Of a stretch of DNA of 64,000 bases, positions 54,103-64,000 are shown one piece after another. A model generated the notes under the pieces. It was not told the origin of the DNA and did not search any database. It saw nothing but the letters and a program-made list of their open reading frames with translations. This DNA is from Streptococcus sanguinis. Lineage in GTDB: Bacteria; Bacillota; Bacilli; Lactobacillales; Streptococcaceae. The DNA lies in the NCBI GenBank assembly GCA_013378335.1, contig CP040556.1, positions 62,001 through 126,000 on the forward strand, given 5' to 3'. The translations under genes were made by a program, and so were the position numbers. The stretch's first letter is position 1, and each line of letters opens with the position of its first letter.

Positions 54103-55791
54103 TTACATCTTTTCTGGCGCTTCTACTCCCAACAGACGCAGAGCTTCTTTGAGGACAACAGCTGTTGAGTAGCTGAGAGCCAGACGGCTGTCGCGCTCAG
54201 GGCTTTCGTCCAGAATCCGAGTGTGTGCATAGTATTTGTTAAAGGCTTGAGCCAGACTGATAGCATATTTGGCAATCAGAGATGGCTCATAGTTATCAGC
54301 AGCACGTTTGACAACGCGACCGAAGTCTTGGAGCAGCTTGATAATTTCCCAGCTTTCAGGATCGTTCAGGCTGTATATAGCCTCTGCATCTGGCTGGAAG
54401 TTCGCCTTGCGCAGGATAGACTGGATACGAGCATAGGCATACTGGATGTAAGGGCCTGTTTCTCCCTCGAAGGAAACCATAGCTTCCAGGTCAAAGTCGT
54501 AACCATTGCGGCGGTCAGTTTTGAGGTCGTAGAACTTAACCGCTCCGACTCCAACTGCGCGAGCAACAGCTTCCTTGTTTTCCAAATCTGGGTTTTTAGC
54601 TTCAATCTGACTTTTTGCCCGGCTGATAGCTTCCAGCAGAGTTGGTTCGAGGAGGATGATGTTTCCTTTACGTGTAGACAGTTTTTGACGGTTCTTAGTC
54701 ACCAGACCGAAGTCAACGTGAATCATGTTATCGCTCCAGTCAAAGCCCATCTTTTTCAGAACAGCCTTAAGCTGTCTGAAGTGGTTGGCCTGCTCTTGAC
54801 CTACGACATAGACATTTTTAACAAAGTTGTAAGTGCGAGCCCGGTAGATGGCTGTTGCGATATCACGTGTAATGTAGAGAGTAGCACCGTCTGATTTTTT
54901 AATCATAGCAGGCGGAAGGTTGAAGTCTTCCAAGTCTACAATGCTAGCTCCTTTGGATTCCTGCAGGAGACCCTTGTCTTCGAGGATTTGAATCCCTTCG
55001 TCCATCTTATCGTTGTAGAAGGCTTCACCGTTTAGACTGTCAAATTCGACACCAAGGAGTTCGTAGATACGGTTGAATTCTGTCAGACTTTCGTCGCGGA
55101 ACCATTGCCAGAGCTCAGTCGCTTCTGGGTCACCGTCTTCTAGCTTCTTGAACCAAAGGCGGCCTTCGTCATCTAGAGACGGATCGTTTTCAATCTCGGC
55201 ATTGATACGCACATAGAGTTTGAGGAGCTCGTCAATAGGGTTGGCTTCAACAGCTTCCTGGCTTCCCCACTTCTTATAAGCTACCATCAGGAGGCCGAAC
55301 TGTTTGCCCCAGTCTCCCAAGTGGTTGACTTTAATGGTGTTGTAGCCAATCTTGCGGAAGATGTTGGAAAGAGCATCACCAATAACAGTAGAGCGCAAGT
55401 GGCCGACTGAGAAAGGCTTGGCAATGTTTGGGCTGGATAGGTCAATGGTGACATTTTCTCCATTTCCTTCGTTCTGTTGGCCGTAGTCAGCTCCGTCTTT
55501 GATGACTTCTTTGATAACTTGGCCAGAAATTTCAGCCTTGCTGAGGAAAAAGTTGACATAAGGGCCAGTCGCAACGACTTTATCAAAATGCGCCGTGTCA
55601 ATCTTTTCAGCAATGTCAGCAGCGATAGCCTGAGGAGCTTTGCGCTCAGTCTTTGCCAGAGAAAAGGCTGGGAAGGCGATATCACCAAGTTCAGAGCTCT
55701 TTGGCTGCTCCAATAAATTTAAAATAGCGTCTTGATCAAGGCTGTCAATAACCTTGGCCAATTCGCCGGCAATCAACTGTTTGTTATCCAT
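54103..55791 (-). CDS. argS: Arginyl-tRNA synthetase
   Basis: A 562-residue class I synthetase. The HIGH-like motif is in [18 protein letters not shown], the KMSKS-equivalent region is [13 protein letters not shown], and the C-terminal anticodon-binding helical domain (DALR type) ends with [14 protein letters not shown]. The start at the complement of 55789-55791 follows AAAGGAGCAAAT. It is divergent from argR, a common arrangement in streptococci. No T-box was seen in its leader. Confidence 0.97.
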   Translation of the reverse strand: MDNKQLIAGELAKVIDSLDQDAILNLLEQPKSSELGDIAFPAFSLAKTERKAPQAIAADIAEKIDTAHFDKVVATGPYVNFFLSKAEISGQVIKEVIKDGADYGQQNEGNGENVTIDLSSPNIAKPFSVGHLRSTVIGDALSNIFRKIGYNTIKVNHLGDWGKQFGLLMVAYKKWGSQEAVEANPIDELLKLYVRINAEIENDPSLDDEGRLWFKKLEDGDPEATELWQWFRDESLTEFNRIYELLGVEFDSLNGEAFYNDKMDEGIQILEDKGLLQESKGASIVDLEDFNLPPAMIKKSDGATLYITRDIATAIYRARTYNFVKNVYVVGQEQANHFRQLKAVLKKMGFDWSDNMIHVDFGLVTKNRQKLSTRKGNIILLEPTLLEAISRAKSQIEAKNPDLENKEAVARAVGVGAVKFYDLKTDRRNGYDFDLEAMVSFEGETGPYIQYAYARIQSILRKANFQPDAEAIYSLNDPESWEIIKLLQDFGRVVKRAADNYEPSLIAKYAISLAQAFNKYYAHTRILDESPERDSRLALSYSTAVVLKEALRLLGVEAPEKM

Positions 55792-55818
55792 ATTTGCTCC
55801 TTTGTGTCTTTTGTTATT

Positions 55819-55848
55819 ATTTTATCACATTTTTCAAGGAATCTTCAA
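55819..55848 (-). promoter_or_regulatory. argS promoter
   Basis: On the minus strand TTGAAG (complement of 55843-55848), an 18-base spacer and TAAAAT (complement of 55819-55824). This leaves a leader of about 25 bases. Confidence 0.5.
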
Positions 55849-55887
55849 TTTTTTTGGGAATAATTTTTGGGCTAATAGGAATTTTTC

Positions 55888-55896
55888 TGATATAAT
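55888..55896 (+). promoter_or_regulatory. argR promoter (extended -10)
   Basis: TGATATAAT (hexamer 55891-55896), without a good -35 box. A leader of about 190 bases with no ORF or obvious terminator precedes argR. Confidence 0.55.
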
Positions 55897-56091
55897 AAGA
55901 GGGATAAGAACCTGTATTTATAGATGAGCTTTCCATCTGAATGCTTCCTTGCCTGTCACTCTTCGTTAAAGTTTTTTGTTTATTCTCAGTATTCCTGCAA
56001 ATCTTTGCCTAGATTGATGGAGAAGCAGTCTTTTGTCCGTTGAAGTGCTCTTCATGAATGCAGCTTCTAATTATTCAATAATGAGGTAAAA

Positions 56092-56529
56092 ATGAGAAAG
56101 AATGATCGTCATCAGTTAGTCAAAACGATGATTAAGGAAGAAAAGCTAGGAACGCAAAAGGAGATTCAGGATCGTCTGGAAGCGCAAGGGATTTATGTAA
56201 CGCAGACTACCCTGTCGCGTGACCTCCGTGAAATTGGCCTGACCAAGGTTAAGAAGAAGGGTCTGACTTATTATGTTTTGGCGCATGAGACCGAAGAGAT
56301 TGACTTGATAGAGTTTTTAGCCAAGCATGTGGAGAGTGTAGCCAGAGCAGAGTTTAGTCTGGTTCTTCGCACTGAGCTGGGCGAGGCAACAGTGCTGGCC
56401 AATATCGTAGATAGCTCGCTGGATAGCCGTATTTTGGGAACCGTTGCGGGTGCCAATACTCTTTTAGTGGTTTGCCGGGATCAGGCAGCTGCTCAGGAGA
56501 TTGAAGAGCAAATACAGGAAGTGATGTAA
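56092..56529 (+). CDS. argR: Arginine repressor ArgR
   Basis: A 145-residue regulator. The N-terminal winged helix (TQKEIQDRLEAQGIYVTQTTLSRDLREIG) is characteristic. The C-terminal part carries the arginine-binding and hexamer-forming segment (DSRILGTVAGANTLLVVCRD). Streptococci usually have two or three ArgR paralogues that act together; this one is in the conserved argS-argR-mutS position. The start follows ATGAGGTAAAA. Confidence 0.94.
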   Translation: MRKNDRHQLVKTMIKEEKLGTQKEIQDRLEAQGIYVTQTTLSRDLREIGLTKVKKKGLTYYVLAHETEEIDLIEFLAKHVESVARAEFSLVLRTELGEATVLANIVDSSLDSRILGTVAGANTLLVVCRDQAAAQEIEEQIQEVM

Positions 56530-56607
56530 GAGTCACATTTTTTTCAGGAAAGGTGGAGAGGTTTGAGACGGGAGTCCTGACCTCGTTTGTTTTTAGAAAG
56601 GATAGAG

Positions 56608-59157
56608 ATGGCAGTAGACAAGTTATCGCCAGGCATGCAGCAGTATTTGGATATCAAAAAGGACTATCCAGATGCTTTCTTGCTCTTTCGGATGGGGGAT
56701 TTCTATGAGTTGTTTTATGATGATGCGGTCAATGCCGCCCAGATTTTAGAGATTTCCTTGACCAGCCGTAATAAAAATGCAGAAAATCCCATTCCCATGG
56801 CTGGAGTTCCCTATCATTCGGCACAGCAGTATATTGATATTTTGGTCGAGTCAGGCTATAAGGTGGCGATTGCGGAGCAGATGGAAGACCCCAAAGAAGC
56901 CAAGGGTGTTGTCAAGCGGGAAGTAGTTCAGGTTATTACGCCGGGAACGGTAGTGGACTCCAGTAAGCCGGATTCTGCTAATAACTTTCTGGTGGCTCTG
57001 GATTACTCGGACGGCCTCTATGGTCTGGCTTATATGGACCTGGTGACTGGTGAGTTTCAGGTGACTAGTTTAGAGGACTTTGCCTTGGTCTGCGGGGAAA
57101 TCCGCAATTTGAAAGCTAGGGAAGTGGTGCTGGGCTATGCCTTGCCAGAAGCTGAGGAGCAGGTCTTGGCTGGACAGATGAACCTCTTACTGTCCTATGT
57201 ACAGACGGCCTTGGACGATGTCCAGCTGCTGGGCGAGGAGCTGTCTCCTATGGAACGTCAGGCGGCGGGGAAACTGCTGGAGTATGTGCATCGAACCCAG
57301 ATGAGGGAGCTCAGCCATTTGAAGAAGGCTCAGCATTATGAAATCAAGGACTTTCTGCAAATGGACTATGCCACCAAGGCGAGTCTGGATTTGACGGAAA
57401 ATGCTCGTTCGGGCAAGAAGCACGGCAGTCTTTATTGGCTGATGGACGAGACCAAGACGGCCATGGGCGGCCGTATGCTGCGCTCTTGGATTCAGCGTCC
57501 GCTGATTGATGAAGCGCGAATTAGCCAGCGGCAGAATGTCGTCGAGGTTTTTCTGGATCATTTCTTTGAGCGGAGTGATTTGACGGAGAGCCTCAAGGGA
57601 GTCTATGATATCGAGCGGCTGGCTAGTCGAGTGTCTTTTGGCAAGACCAATCCCAAGGATCTGCTGCAGCTGGCAGCGACATTGGGCAATGTGCCTCAGA
57701 TTAAGGCTATCCTGCAAGGGATTGGCAGCCCGCATCTAGCTCGTTTGATTGAGGGATTGGATCCTATTCCAGAGTTGGCGGGCTTGATTAGCTCAGCTAT
57801 TTCACCGGATGCACCCCATATCATCACAGAGGGAAATATCATTCGGACCGGTTTTGATGAGACTTTGGATCAGTATCGACTTGTGCTGAGGGAGGGGACT
57901 GGATGGATTGCAGAGCTGGAAGTCAAAGAGCGTGCCAACAGCGGCATCAGCAATCTGAAGATTGATTACAACAAAAAAGATGGTTACTATTTCCACGTGA
58001 CCAATTCTCAGCTGGCTCATGTGCCTAGTCATTTCTTCCGCAAGGCGACCCTGAAAAATTCGGAGCGTTTCGGAACGGAGGAGTTGGCCCGGATTGAGGG
58101 AGAGATGTTGGAGGCGCGTGAAAAATCTGCTAATCTGGAATACGAGATTTTCATGCGGATTCGCGAGGAAGCTGGCAAATACATCCAGCGCTTGCAGGCC
58201 TTGGCACAAACACTGGCAGCTGTCGATGTTTTGCAGAGCTTTGCTGCGGTGGCAGAACAACTGCATTTGGTACGTCCTGTCTTTACTGCAGAGCGCCGTC
58301 TGGAGATTGAAAAAGGTCGGCATGCTGTTGTGGAAAAGGTCATGGGTGCCCAGAGTTACATTCCAAATAGTATTCTGCTGGACCAGCAAACGGACATCCA
58401 GCTCATTACCGGGCCTAATATGAGCGGGAAGTCGACTTATATGCGCCAGCTGGCTATCATCGTCATTATGGCACAGATGGGATCTTATGTGCCCGCTCAG
58501 TCTGCCAGTCTGCCACTATTCGATGCGATTTTTACTCGCATCGGTGCAGCGGATGATCTGGTGTCTGGCCAGTCCACTTTTATGGTGGAAATGATGGAGG
58601 CCAATCGGGCCATTCGGCAGGCCAGCGAGCGTTCGCTCATTCTCTTTGATGAACTGGGCCGTGGGACGGCTACTTATGATGGGATGGCGCTGGCTCAGGC
58701 TATTATCGAGCATATTCATCATTATACTGGGGCCAAGACCCTCTTTGCCACCCACTATCATGAGCTGACAGCCTTAGAGGACAGCTTAGAGCATTTGGAA
58801 AATGTCCATGTGGCAACCTTGGAAAAGGACGGACAGGTGACTTTCCTGCATAAGATTGAGCCGGGTCCGGCTGACAAGTCTTACGGAATCCATGTGGCGA
58901 AGATTGCCGGACTTCCTGAGAAATTACTGGAGCGGGCGGATAGCATTTTGAGTCATTTGGAGAGTCAGAATACGGGACTAGGCTCAGAGCTTCCTGCTGA
59001 ATCCAGACCGAAGCGGTCACAAGTAGCTGAGCAGATTTCTCTTTTCGCAGAAGGGTCGGAAAATCCAGTCCTGACTGAACTCCGAGACTTGGACATCTAC
59101 AATATGACTCCCCTGGAAGTCATGGCGGCGGTAGCCGAGCTCAAGAAGAAGTTGTAA
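56608..59157 (+). CDS. mutS: DNA mismatch repair protein MutS (HexA)
   Basis: An 849-residue mismatch-recognition ATPase. The mismatch-binding Phe-x-Glu motif is in [13 protein letters not shown]. Walker A is [13 protein letters not shown], Walker [17 protein letters not shown], and the C-terminal helix pair ends at 849. The ATG at 56608 has AAAGGATAGAG; the earlier frame start at 56587 lacks a ribosome binding site. In S. pneumoniae this gene is hexA, in the same position after argR. mutL follows about 3.3 kb later here. Confidence 0.97.
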   Translation: MAVDKLSPGMQQYLDIKKDYPDAFLLFRMGDFYELFYDDAVNAAQILEISLTSRNKNAENPIPMAGVPYHSAQQYIDILVESGYKVAIAEQMEDPKEAKGVVKREVVQVITPGTVVDSSKPDSANNFLVALDYSDGLYGLAYMDLVTGEFQVTSLEDFALVCGEIRNLKAREVVLGYALPEAEEQVLAGQMNLLLSYVQTALDDVQLLGEELSPMERQAAGKLLEYVHRTQMRELSHLKKAQHYEIKDFLQMDYATKASLDLTENARSGKKHGSLYWLMDETKTAMGGRMLRSWIQRPLIDEARISQRQNVVEVFLDHFFERSDLTESLKGVYDIERLASRVSFGKTNPKDLLQLAATLGNVPQIKAILQGIGSPHLARLIEGLDPIPELAGLISSAISPDAPHIITEGNIIRTGFDETLDQYRLVLREGTGWIAELEVKERANSGISNLKIDYNKKDGYYFHVTNSQLAHVPSHFFRKATLKNSERFGTEELARIEGEMLEAREKSANLEYEIFMRIREEAGKYIQRLQALAQTLAAVDVLQSFAAVAEQLHLVRPVFTAERRLEIEKGRHAVVEKVMGAQSYIPNSILLDQQTDIQLITGPNMSGKSTYMRQLAIIVIMAQMGSYVPAQSASLPLFDAIFTRIGAADDLVSGQSTFMVEMMEANRAIRQASERSLILFDELGRGTATYDGMALAQAIIEHIHHYTGAKTLFATHYHELTALEDSLEHLENVHVATLEKDGQVTFLHKIEPGPADKSYGIHVAKIAGLPEKLLERADSILSHLESQNTGLGSELPAESRPKRSQVAEQISLFAEGSENPVLTELRDLDIYNMTPLEVMAAVAELKKKL

Positions 59158-59169
59158 AATAGATAAATC

Positions 59170-59199
59170 AGAGCCTGATACTTAATCAAGCTCTTTTTT
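59170..59199 (+). terminator. Terminator after mutS
   Basis: AGAGC and GCTCT enclose TGAT/ATCA pairing, followed by six T. Confidence 0.75.
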
Positions 59200-59259
59200 A
59201 TTGTAATTAAAATTTTCTTGTAATCGCTTAGAAGCTTGTTGCTGAGGCGATAATTTATA

Positions 59260-59288
59260 TTTACATGGTAGTGGGAATGCTGTATAAT
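59260..59288 (+). promoter_or_regulatory. Promoter of the zinc-ribbon/SPFH gene pair
   Basis: TTTACA (59260-59265), a 17-base spacer and TATAAT (59283-59288). The next gene starts 55 bases later with AGGAGAACGGAG. Confidence 0.75.
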
Positions 59289-59343
59289 GAGATTAGATAG
59301 CTTATGCTACATTGGTGTTAAATAGGAGAACGGAGAAAAAGAA

Positions 59344-60045
59344 ATGGGATTTTGTATAAACTGTGGGCAAACACTTGCTGAGGGAGCTCATTTTTGTAGT
59401 AATTGTGGCGTTGCAGTAGGAGAAACAAATACAGGAACGTCACAACGGAAAACAGTATATGATGGGGAATTATATAAATGTCCGAATTGTACTGAGAGGC
59501 TAGATTCTTTTATGACCGTTTGTCCCACTTGCGGATATGAATTGAGGGGAGCAAAGGGAGCTTCTGTCGTGAAAGAGTTTGCTAAAAAACTTGAACAAAT
59601 TGAAAGTGTACGCACAGATACGAATAAAGTATACTCAGTTATAGGGGATATATTTGGCAAATTTAATAAAACTGATGAGCAAAAGATAAACTTGATTCGT
59701 AGTTTTTCTATTCCCAATACCAAAGAAGATATTGTTGAGTTTGTGATTTTAGCTGCTTCAAATATTGATTTAAGGTTATATGGCTTCTCGGGGGGAGATC
59801 CTAATTCGTCTCAAAGGGCTATATCAGATGCTTGGTTAGCTAAGTTTGAACAAGCTTATGATAAGGCGCGTTTTAGTTTTGCTAATTCACCAGACTTTTT
59901 GAATATAAAAGAGATTCATGATCAAAAAATGAAACAACTAAAGAAAGAAAAAAGGAATCAAACACTTATTATTCTGAGCATGGTGTTATTTCTTCTTTTG
60001 GGGTTTATTTTGGGATTCATTGCATTAATTTTTGGGGCTAAATGA
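59344..60045 (+). CDS. Zinc-ribbon membrane protein
   Basis: A 233-residue protein with two zinc ribbons at the N-terminus: CINCG...FCSNCG at residues 4-22 and CPNC...CPTCG at about 47-65. A soluble middle part and a single C-terminal membrane helix (ILSMVLFLLLGFILGFIAL) follow. The start is clear from its strong ribosome binding site. It overlaps the SPFH gene's upstream region and ends 23 bases before that gene's start, so the two form one operon. The gene pair is AT-rich relative to mutS. No defined function; zinc-ribbon and SPFH partners occur together in other Firmicutes. Confidence 0.75.
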   Translation: MGFCINCGQTLAEGAHFCSNCGVAVGETNTGTSQRKTVYDGELYKCPNCTERLDSFMTVCPTCGYELRGAKGASVVKEFAKKLEQIESVRTDTNKVYSVIGDIFGKFNKTDEQKINLIRSFSIPNTKEDIVEFVILAASNIDLRLYGFSGGDPNSSQRAISDAWLAKFEQAYDKARFSFANSPDFLNIKEIHDQKMKQLKKEKRNQTLIILSMVLFLLLGFILGFIALIFGAK

Positions 60046-60068
60046 TTGTATTTAGAAGGAGTTATATT

Positions 60069-61379
60069 ATGGGATTGTTTGCTAAAAACAACCGCACAGG
60101 CGGTTTCATGGATGAAATTCGTTGCGATGAAGTATCCTATTTGATATGGAAGTGGCATCCTGCAGGAGTGAAACAGGGTGTAGGTAATAGAGAAAATGCC
60201 ATTCGTTGGGGTTCTTCTCTGCGAGTCAAAGATGGGGAGGTTGCTGTCTTTGTCTATAAACAAAAAGATGGCACACTGCAGGACTTTATTGTAGGTCCAT
60301 ATGATCAGACTATCAAGACTTCTAACTTTCCTGCGCTTGCAAGCATAGTAGGTCTAGCTTATGAAGGTGGCACGCCATTTCCGGCAGAAGTCTATTTCAT
60401 CAATCTTGCGCAAATTATTCAAGTCAAGTTTGCTGTTCCCTTTTTTGATGTCTATGATCCAAGGTTTTTAGATTTTGGTGTACCTGTTGCAGTTCGTGGT
60501 ACGATTAATTTTAAAATTACTGATTATAAAGAATTTATCAAGTTACACAGGCTAAATACTTTTAATCTTGATGATTTTCAAAAGCAAATTCGGGATGCTG
60601 TAGCCCGATATGCTAAACATATTGTAACAAATGCTCCTACAGAGAATAACATTCCTGTCATTAATCTTGAAAGTAAAATTTCACAAATTAATGAAGCTCT
60701 TGAACATGATGTCATGGAAAGATTAAAGGAGAATTTTGGTGTCACTGTTTCAAGTCTTGATATAGCTGCAATAGAGATAGATAAATCAAGTCAAGGTTAT
60801 CGACAGCTTATGTTGGTTACCAAGGATGTTACCACAGCTAAAATACAAGCGGAAACTACTGACTATGTTGAACGGATACGTATCCAACGTGAAGAAGGAC
60901 AATATGCGCAACATAAGCAAACACAATCTGCAAACCTAGATGCATTTCAAGTTGAAAAGCAGTCCGAAGTTGGTATTGCTGGCGCTGATGCATTGGGGCA
61001 AATGGGCGTTAATGGTTCGGGAACAGTTTCTCTGGGAGGCGATGCAGGCTTCAACCCCGCTGCTATGGTGGCAGGAATGGCAGTAGGAGGTGCTGTAGGC
61101 CAAAATATTGCTGGAGCTATGAATAATATGATGTCAGGCAACTCCCAACAACAGTCAGTTGTTTCGCCTCCTCCGATTCCAACAACTGCTTACCATATTG
61201 CTGACAATGGACAAGCATCTGGACCTTATGATAGAAATACCCTAACACAAATGTCTCTATCAGGGCAATTCCTCCCTTCGACCTTAGTCTGGAAACCAGG
61301 AATGGCAGAATGGATGAGAGCAGATACAGTTGATGATTTGAAAGAGCTGTTTATGCCTCCAATTCCGCCAGTCGAATAA
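60069..61379 (+). CDS. SPFH-domain (YdjI-like virion core) protein with C-terminal GYF_2 domain
   Basis: A 436-residue protein. An N-terminal SPFH/band-7-like domain runs to about residue 260 (WKWHPAGVKQG near the start, FFDVYDPRFLDFGVPVAVRG in the middle, then SSLDIAAIEID). A Gly/Ala-rich linker near 310-350 and a GYF_2-type domain at about 375-430 (YHIADNGQASGPYDR, LVWKPGMAEWMRAD) follow. Proteins of this type scaffold membranes or coats in Bacillus (YdjI). The ATG at 60069 follows AGAAGGAG. The partner zinc-ribbon protein may recruit it to the membrane. This is inferred from the adjacent gene. Confidence 0.8.
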   Translation: MGLFAKNNRTGGFMDEIRCDEVSYLIWKWHPAGVKQGVGNRENAIRWGSSLRVKDGEVAVFVYKQKDGTLQDFIVGPYDQTIKTSNFPALASIVGLAYEGGTPFPAEVYFINLAQIIQVKFAVPFFDVYDPRFLDFGVPVAVRGTINFKITDYKEFIKLHRLNTFNLDDFQKQIRDAVARYAKHIVTNAPTENNIPVINLESKISQINEALEHDVMERLKENFGVTVSSLDIAAIEIDKSSQGYRQLMLVTKDVTTAKIQAETTDYVERIRIQREEGQYAQHKQTQSANLDAFQVEKQSEVGIAGADALGQMGVNGSGTVSLGGDAGFNPAAMVAGMAVGGAVGQNIAGAMNNMMSGNSQQQSVVSPPPIPTTAYHIADNGQASGPYDRNTLTQMSLSGQFLPSTLVWKPGMAEWMRADTVDDLKELFMPPIPPVE

Positions 61380-61405
61380 AAACAGTTCGAACTCGAACTG
61401 TTTTT
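61378..61405. terminator. Bidirectional terminator after the SPFH gene
   Basis: AAAAACAGTTCGA pairs with TCGAACTGTTTTT around two bases, a near-perfect palindrome that can serve both converging genes. Confidence 0.85.
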
Positions 61406-61410
61406 ATTTA

Positions 61411-61881
61411 TCACGATTTGCTAGACAAGCCGCTATTGATTTTTTGAATTTTACGGTAGGTGTGGTAATAGATGGCGCCTGAAATAATTAGATAGATAAG
61501 GGTGAATTCCCCAACGGCAGTCAGTGTCAGGCTGAGTATTTTTTCTCTTGGGAAAAATCCAGCTAGATTTGCCAAAAGTGCAAAGCTCAGAATCATCATA
61601 CCATAGTGGCTGACGATGGAGCGTAGGATGCTCCAGTCTCTTTGGAAGAAGTTTCCGCTCCATCTGAAAATAGCTCCCATGATAAACCAGATAAGCAGGC
61701 AGTAGAGCATGATGAGGGAAACATGGACATGCCGGCTCAAAAAGAAGTGGCCGATAGGAGAGCGAGGGTGAAGCGGTAGATAAGCTGGATTGTAAAAATA
61801 AGAAACAATCATGGAGAAGAAGAGACCGATGAAAATGCCTCCAATCCCTCCGAAAAAGAGTTCTTTAAGACGAGTTTTCAT
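61411..61881 (-). CDS. DUF3021 membrane protein
   Basis: A 156-residue protein with four predicted membrane helices in the DUF3021 pattern (GGIGGIFIGLFFSMIVSYFY near the start, then HVHVSLIMLYCLLIWFIMG). Such proteins are nearly always found next to a LytTR regulator and are thought to restrain it. It begins four bases before the stop of the LytTR gene (overlapping ATGA arrangement), so the two are translationally coupled. Confidence 0.85.
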   Translation of the reverse strand: MKTRLKELFFGGIGGIFIGLFFSMIVSYFYNPAYLPLHPRSPIGHFFLSRHVHVSLIMLYCLLIWFIMGAIFRWSGNFFQRDWSILRSIVSHYGMMILSFALLANLAGFFPREKILSLTLTAVGEFTLIYLIISGAIYYHTYRKIQKINSGLSSKS

Positions 61882-62318
61882 AATTGCAACCTTTCTTTGA
61901 TAGATTTGAGATAACGGCGGGACGAGTAAGTCTGATCGCCGTTTTTTAGAAATATTTGAATCAGACCATTTGGAGTCAGCTTGAGGTGGCTAATTTTTCG
62001 GCTGTTGATAATCTCCGACTGAGAAATCTGCAGGAAATAGTCCGGCAGGACCTGCAGCAATTGATAAAGAGCTTGTTGAGCTCGATAGCTGTCTTTTGCC
62101 GTTCGGACCCGAACCTGCCGATTTTCTGTATAGATTCGGTGAATTTCCTTAGCATCTAGTAAGTGAATTTCGTCTTCTTTCTTGACATGAATCTTGTCCT
62201 CTTTGCCTAGATGTTGAGCAAAGTGGACCAATTCCTGAATGCTTTCTGTCATGAGGCCGGCCTCAATGCTAACGGAGTCCTCGGTGACTTGAGAATCGAT
62301 TCTTAGCTTAACTTTCAT
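61878..62318 (-). CDS. LytTR-family DNA-binding regulator
   Basis: A 146-residue protein consisting of little more than a LytTR DNA-binding domain in its C-terminal ~100 residues (EIHRIYTENRQVRVRT, then FLQISQSEIINSRKISHL). It has no receiver domain, so it is not a classical response regulator. With DUF3021 it resembles the LytTR regulatory systems (HdrRM and BrsRM) that link bacteriocin production and competence in S. mutans, although the membrane partner family differs. Start follows AAAGGAGGAAGTT. Target genes are unknown. Confidence 0.85.
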   Translation of the reverse strand: MKVKLRIDSQVTEDSVSIEAGLMTESIQELVHFAQHLGKEDKIHVKKEDEIHLLDAKEIHRIYTENRQVRVRTAKDSYRAQQALYQLLQVLPDYFLQISQSEIINSRKISHLKLTPNGLIQIFLKNGDQTYSSRRYLKSIKERLQL

Positions 62319-62465
62319 AACTTCCTCCTTTCACCTTTATTAAACCGCAACTTGGCAGAGAAAACAAGCCCTTTTGACCATGTGGTAGCTATTTGTGTCT
62401 ATCTGGTTTGAATGGTGAGCAGAGTGGTCGAGATAAGGCTCCCTTCTGATAGAAAGAGCCCAATG

Positions 62466-62474
62466 TGTTATAAT
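62466..62474 (+). promoter_or_regulatory. mutL promoter (extended -10)
   Basis: TGTTATAAT (hexamer 62469-62474). Only a weak -35 (TTCTGA) is seen upstream. The mutL ATG is 29 bases on. Confidence 0.55.
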
Positions 62475-62502
62475 AGATAGCAGAACAAATACGGAGAAAA
62501 TG

Positions 62503-64000
62503 ATGTCAAAAATTATCGAACTTCCAGAAATTCTAGCCAATCAGATTGCAGCCGGTGAAGTCATTGAGCGGCCTAGCAGCGTGGTCAAGGAGTTGGTGGA
62601 AAATTCAATTGATGCGGGTGCAAGTCAGATTACTATCGAAATCGAAGAAGCTGGACTCAAGAGCATTCAGGTGACTGATAATGGCGAGGGCATTGACCAC
62701 CAAGATGTCCCTCTGGCTCTTCGTCGCCATGCTACCAGCAAAATCAAGAAGCAGGCGGATCTCTTTCGGATTCGGACGCTGGGTTTTCGTGGCGAGGCTA
62801 TTCCTTCTATTGCTTCTGTCTCGCGTTTTACCATTGAAACAGCAACGGAAACTGGCCAGCACGGGACGCTACTGGTTGCCCAAGGCGGTGAGATAGAAGA
62901 GCACGAGCCTGCTAGCAGTCCAGTGGGAACGAAAATCAAGATAGAAGATCTCTTCTTTAATACTCCAGCCCGGCTCAAGTATATGAAGAGCCAGCAGGCT
63001 GAGCTGTCCCATATCGTTGATGTGATCAATCGGATCAGTCTGGCCCATCCGGAAGTGGCTTTCACCCTTATCAGTGACGGCCGCGAAATGACACGGACTG
63101 CCGGCAGTGGCAATTTGCGTCAGGCTATTGCGGGCATCTATGGTCTGGCAACAGCTAAGAAAATGGTGGAAATTTCCGCTTCAGATTTGGACTTTGAGGT
63201 GAGCGGCTATGTTAGTTTGCCTGATCTGACTCGTGCCAATCGTAATTATATTACGATCCTTATCAACGGTCGCTATATTAAGAATTTCCTGCTCAATCGT
63301 GCTATTCTGGACGGCTACGGCAGCAAGCTTATGGTAGGACGCTTTCCACTCGCGGTCATCAATATTCAGATTGACCCCTATCTGGCCGATGTCAATGTCC
63401 ATCCGACCAAGCAAGAGGTGCGGATTTCTAAAGAGCGGGAACTCATGGCCTTGATTTCGCAAGCTATTGCGACCAGTCTCAAGGAGCAGGATCTTATCCC
63501 TGATGCTTTGGAAAATCTAGCCAAATCAACTGTTAAGCGTGCCAATAAGCCTGAACAGACCAGTCTTCCGCTGAAAGAAAATCGCCTCTACTACGATAAG
63601 GAGCAGAATGACTTTTTCCTCAAGCCAGAGGTGGCCGAGCAGCAGCTATCCTTTGAAGAATCAGCGGAGCCTGTTCATGAAGCGACAGATGAAAAAGCAG
63701 AGCCGCAACCGACTTCGGTCAAATTCGCAGAGCGAAAGCCGGCCAGCTATGACCAACTAGACCATCCAGAGCTAGATCAAGCCAGTCTGGAGCGAGCTGT
63801 GGATAAGTTGGAACAGGAAGAGAAGTCAAGCTTCCCAGAGTTAGAATATTTCGGTCAGATGCATGGTACTTATCTATTTGCTCAGGGCAAGGGCGGTCTT
63901 TACATTATTGACCAGCATGCTGCCCAGGAGCGGGTCAAGTATGAGTATTATCGGGAGAAGATTGGAGATGTGGATAATAGCCAGCAGCAGCTCTTAGTGC
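62503..64000 (+). CDS. mutL: DNA mismatch repair protein MutL (HexB), cut by the window end
   Basis: The first 499 codons of MutL, a GHKL-family ATPase that couples MutS to downstream repair. The ATP-binding motifs are [11 protein letters not shown] near residue 32, DNGEGID near 60 and [12 protein letters not shown] near 96. A divergent linker follows the ATPase domain (about 335 to 445), and the dimerisation domain begins with [13 protein letters not shown]. The C-terminal end is outside the window. ATG at 62503 has ACGGAGAAAATG; an adjacent ATG at 62500 is equally possible. Confidence 0.96.
   Translation, partial: MSKIIELPEILANQIAAGEVIERPSSVVKELVENSIDAGASQITIEIEEAGLKSIQVTDNGEGIDHQDVPLALRRHATSKIKKQADLFRIRTLGFRGEAIPSIASVSRFTIETATETGQHGTLLVAQGGEIEEHEPASSPVGTKIKIEDLFFNTPARLKYMKSQQAELSHIVDVINRISLAHPEVAFTLISDGREMTRTAGSGNLRQAIAGIYGLATAKKMVEISASDLDFEVSGYVSLPDLTRANRNYITILINGRYIKNFLLNRAILDGYGSKLMVGRFPLAVINIQIDPYLADVNVHPTKQEVRISKERELMALISQAIATSLKEQDLIPDALENLAKSTVKRANKPEQTSLPLKENRLYYDKEQNDFFLKPEVAEQQLSFEESAEPVHEATDEKAEPQPTSVKFAERKPASYDQLDHPELDQASLERAVDKLEQEEKSSFPELEYFGQMHGTYLFAQGKGGLYIIDQHAAQERVKYEYYREKIGDVDNSQQQLLV

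Noticed and set aside
54223..54894. A 223-codon plus-strand open frame
   Set aside because: It lies antisense within argS, whose protein is fully conserved in motifs. No start signal is present.
55897..56091. T-box or arginine attenuator in the argR leader
   Set aside because: No T-box sequence, leader peptide rich in Arg or terminator hairpin could be seen in the 190-base leader.

Overview
This window is a chromosomal segment of a mitis/sanguinis-group oral Streptococcus, most like Streptococcus sanguinis. That call is recognition from memory, not a database match. It rests on low-to-moderate GC, Gram-positive ribosome binding sites, CiaR-type small RNA genes, the streptococcal gene order ruvB / LMW-phosphatase / MORN / acyltransferase / adhE, a V-type ATPase operon beside a sialic acid operon, and argS-argR-mutS.

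Layout. 1-5071: end of a mannose-family PTS (IIC, IID, IIA) followed by agaS, lacD and galM, which look like an amino-galactose/galactose uptake and tagatose-6-phosphate pathway. 5072-7351: three CiaR-controlled small RNA genes (two in tandem before ruvB, one after it), with ruvB and a nucleotidyltransferase-family gene between them. 7445-10106: a tightly overlapping trio of LMW tyrosine phosphatase, MORN-repeat membrane protein and OatA/Adr-like cell-wall acyltransferase. 10107-17463: an AT-rich accessory island. It holds a type VII secretion LXG toxin with its two small helical partners and an Imm70-like immunity gene, then a promoterless orphan EndoU toxin cassette that shares a 493-bp repeat with the LXG gene, further candidate immunity genes, toxin and immunity remnants, and an IS30-family element. 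17464-20475: adhE behind cre and Rex-like sites. 20744-22540: a frameshifted membrane protein gene and an acetyl-esterase. 22670-32463: sialic acid catabolism (nanE, ABC transporter, YhcH-family protein, DUF624 protein, nanA, nanK, nanR). 32729-42348: V-type Na+-ATPase operon (ntpF-I-K-E-C-G, a GNAT gene, A-B-D) with a 36-codon ORF between I and K. 42662-45362: a LysM surface protein and thrC. 45406-52822: maltodextrin/glycogen module (pulA, malR on the minus strand; malQ, glgP on the plus strand). 53001-62318: small membrane protein, nrdI, argS, argR, mutS, a zinc-ribbon/SPFH pair and a LytTR/DUF3021 pair. 62503-64000: start of mutL, cut by the window end.

How it works together. Most of the window is carbohydrate acquisition: amino-galactose sugars, sialic acid and alpha-glucans feed glycolysis. 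cre sites overlap the nan and adhE control regions and a third lies before the sugar-binding protein gene, so CcpA probably coordinates these genes. adhE disposes of NADH. The V-ATPase keeps all five residues that bind Na+ in the Enterococcus hirae rotor and so probably pumps sodium.

The most unusual region is 10107-17463. Its arrangement is what one expects of a polymorphic contact-dependent toxin locus that swaps its toxic C-terminus by homologous recombination with a downstream silent cassette and keeps old immunity genes. LXG toxins, EndoU domains and Imm70 are known families. The cassette architecture, and several immunity candidates that I cannot assign to a family, are the less described part. 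No rRNA, tRNA or CRISPR array was seen.
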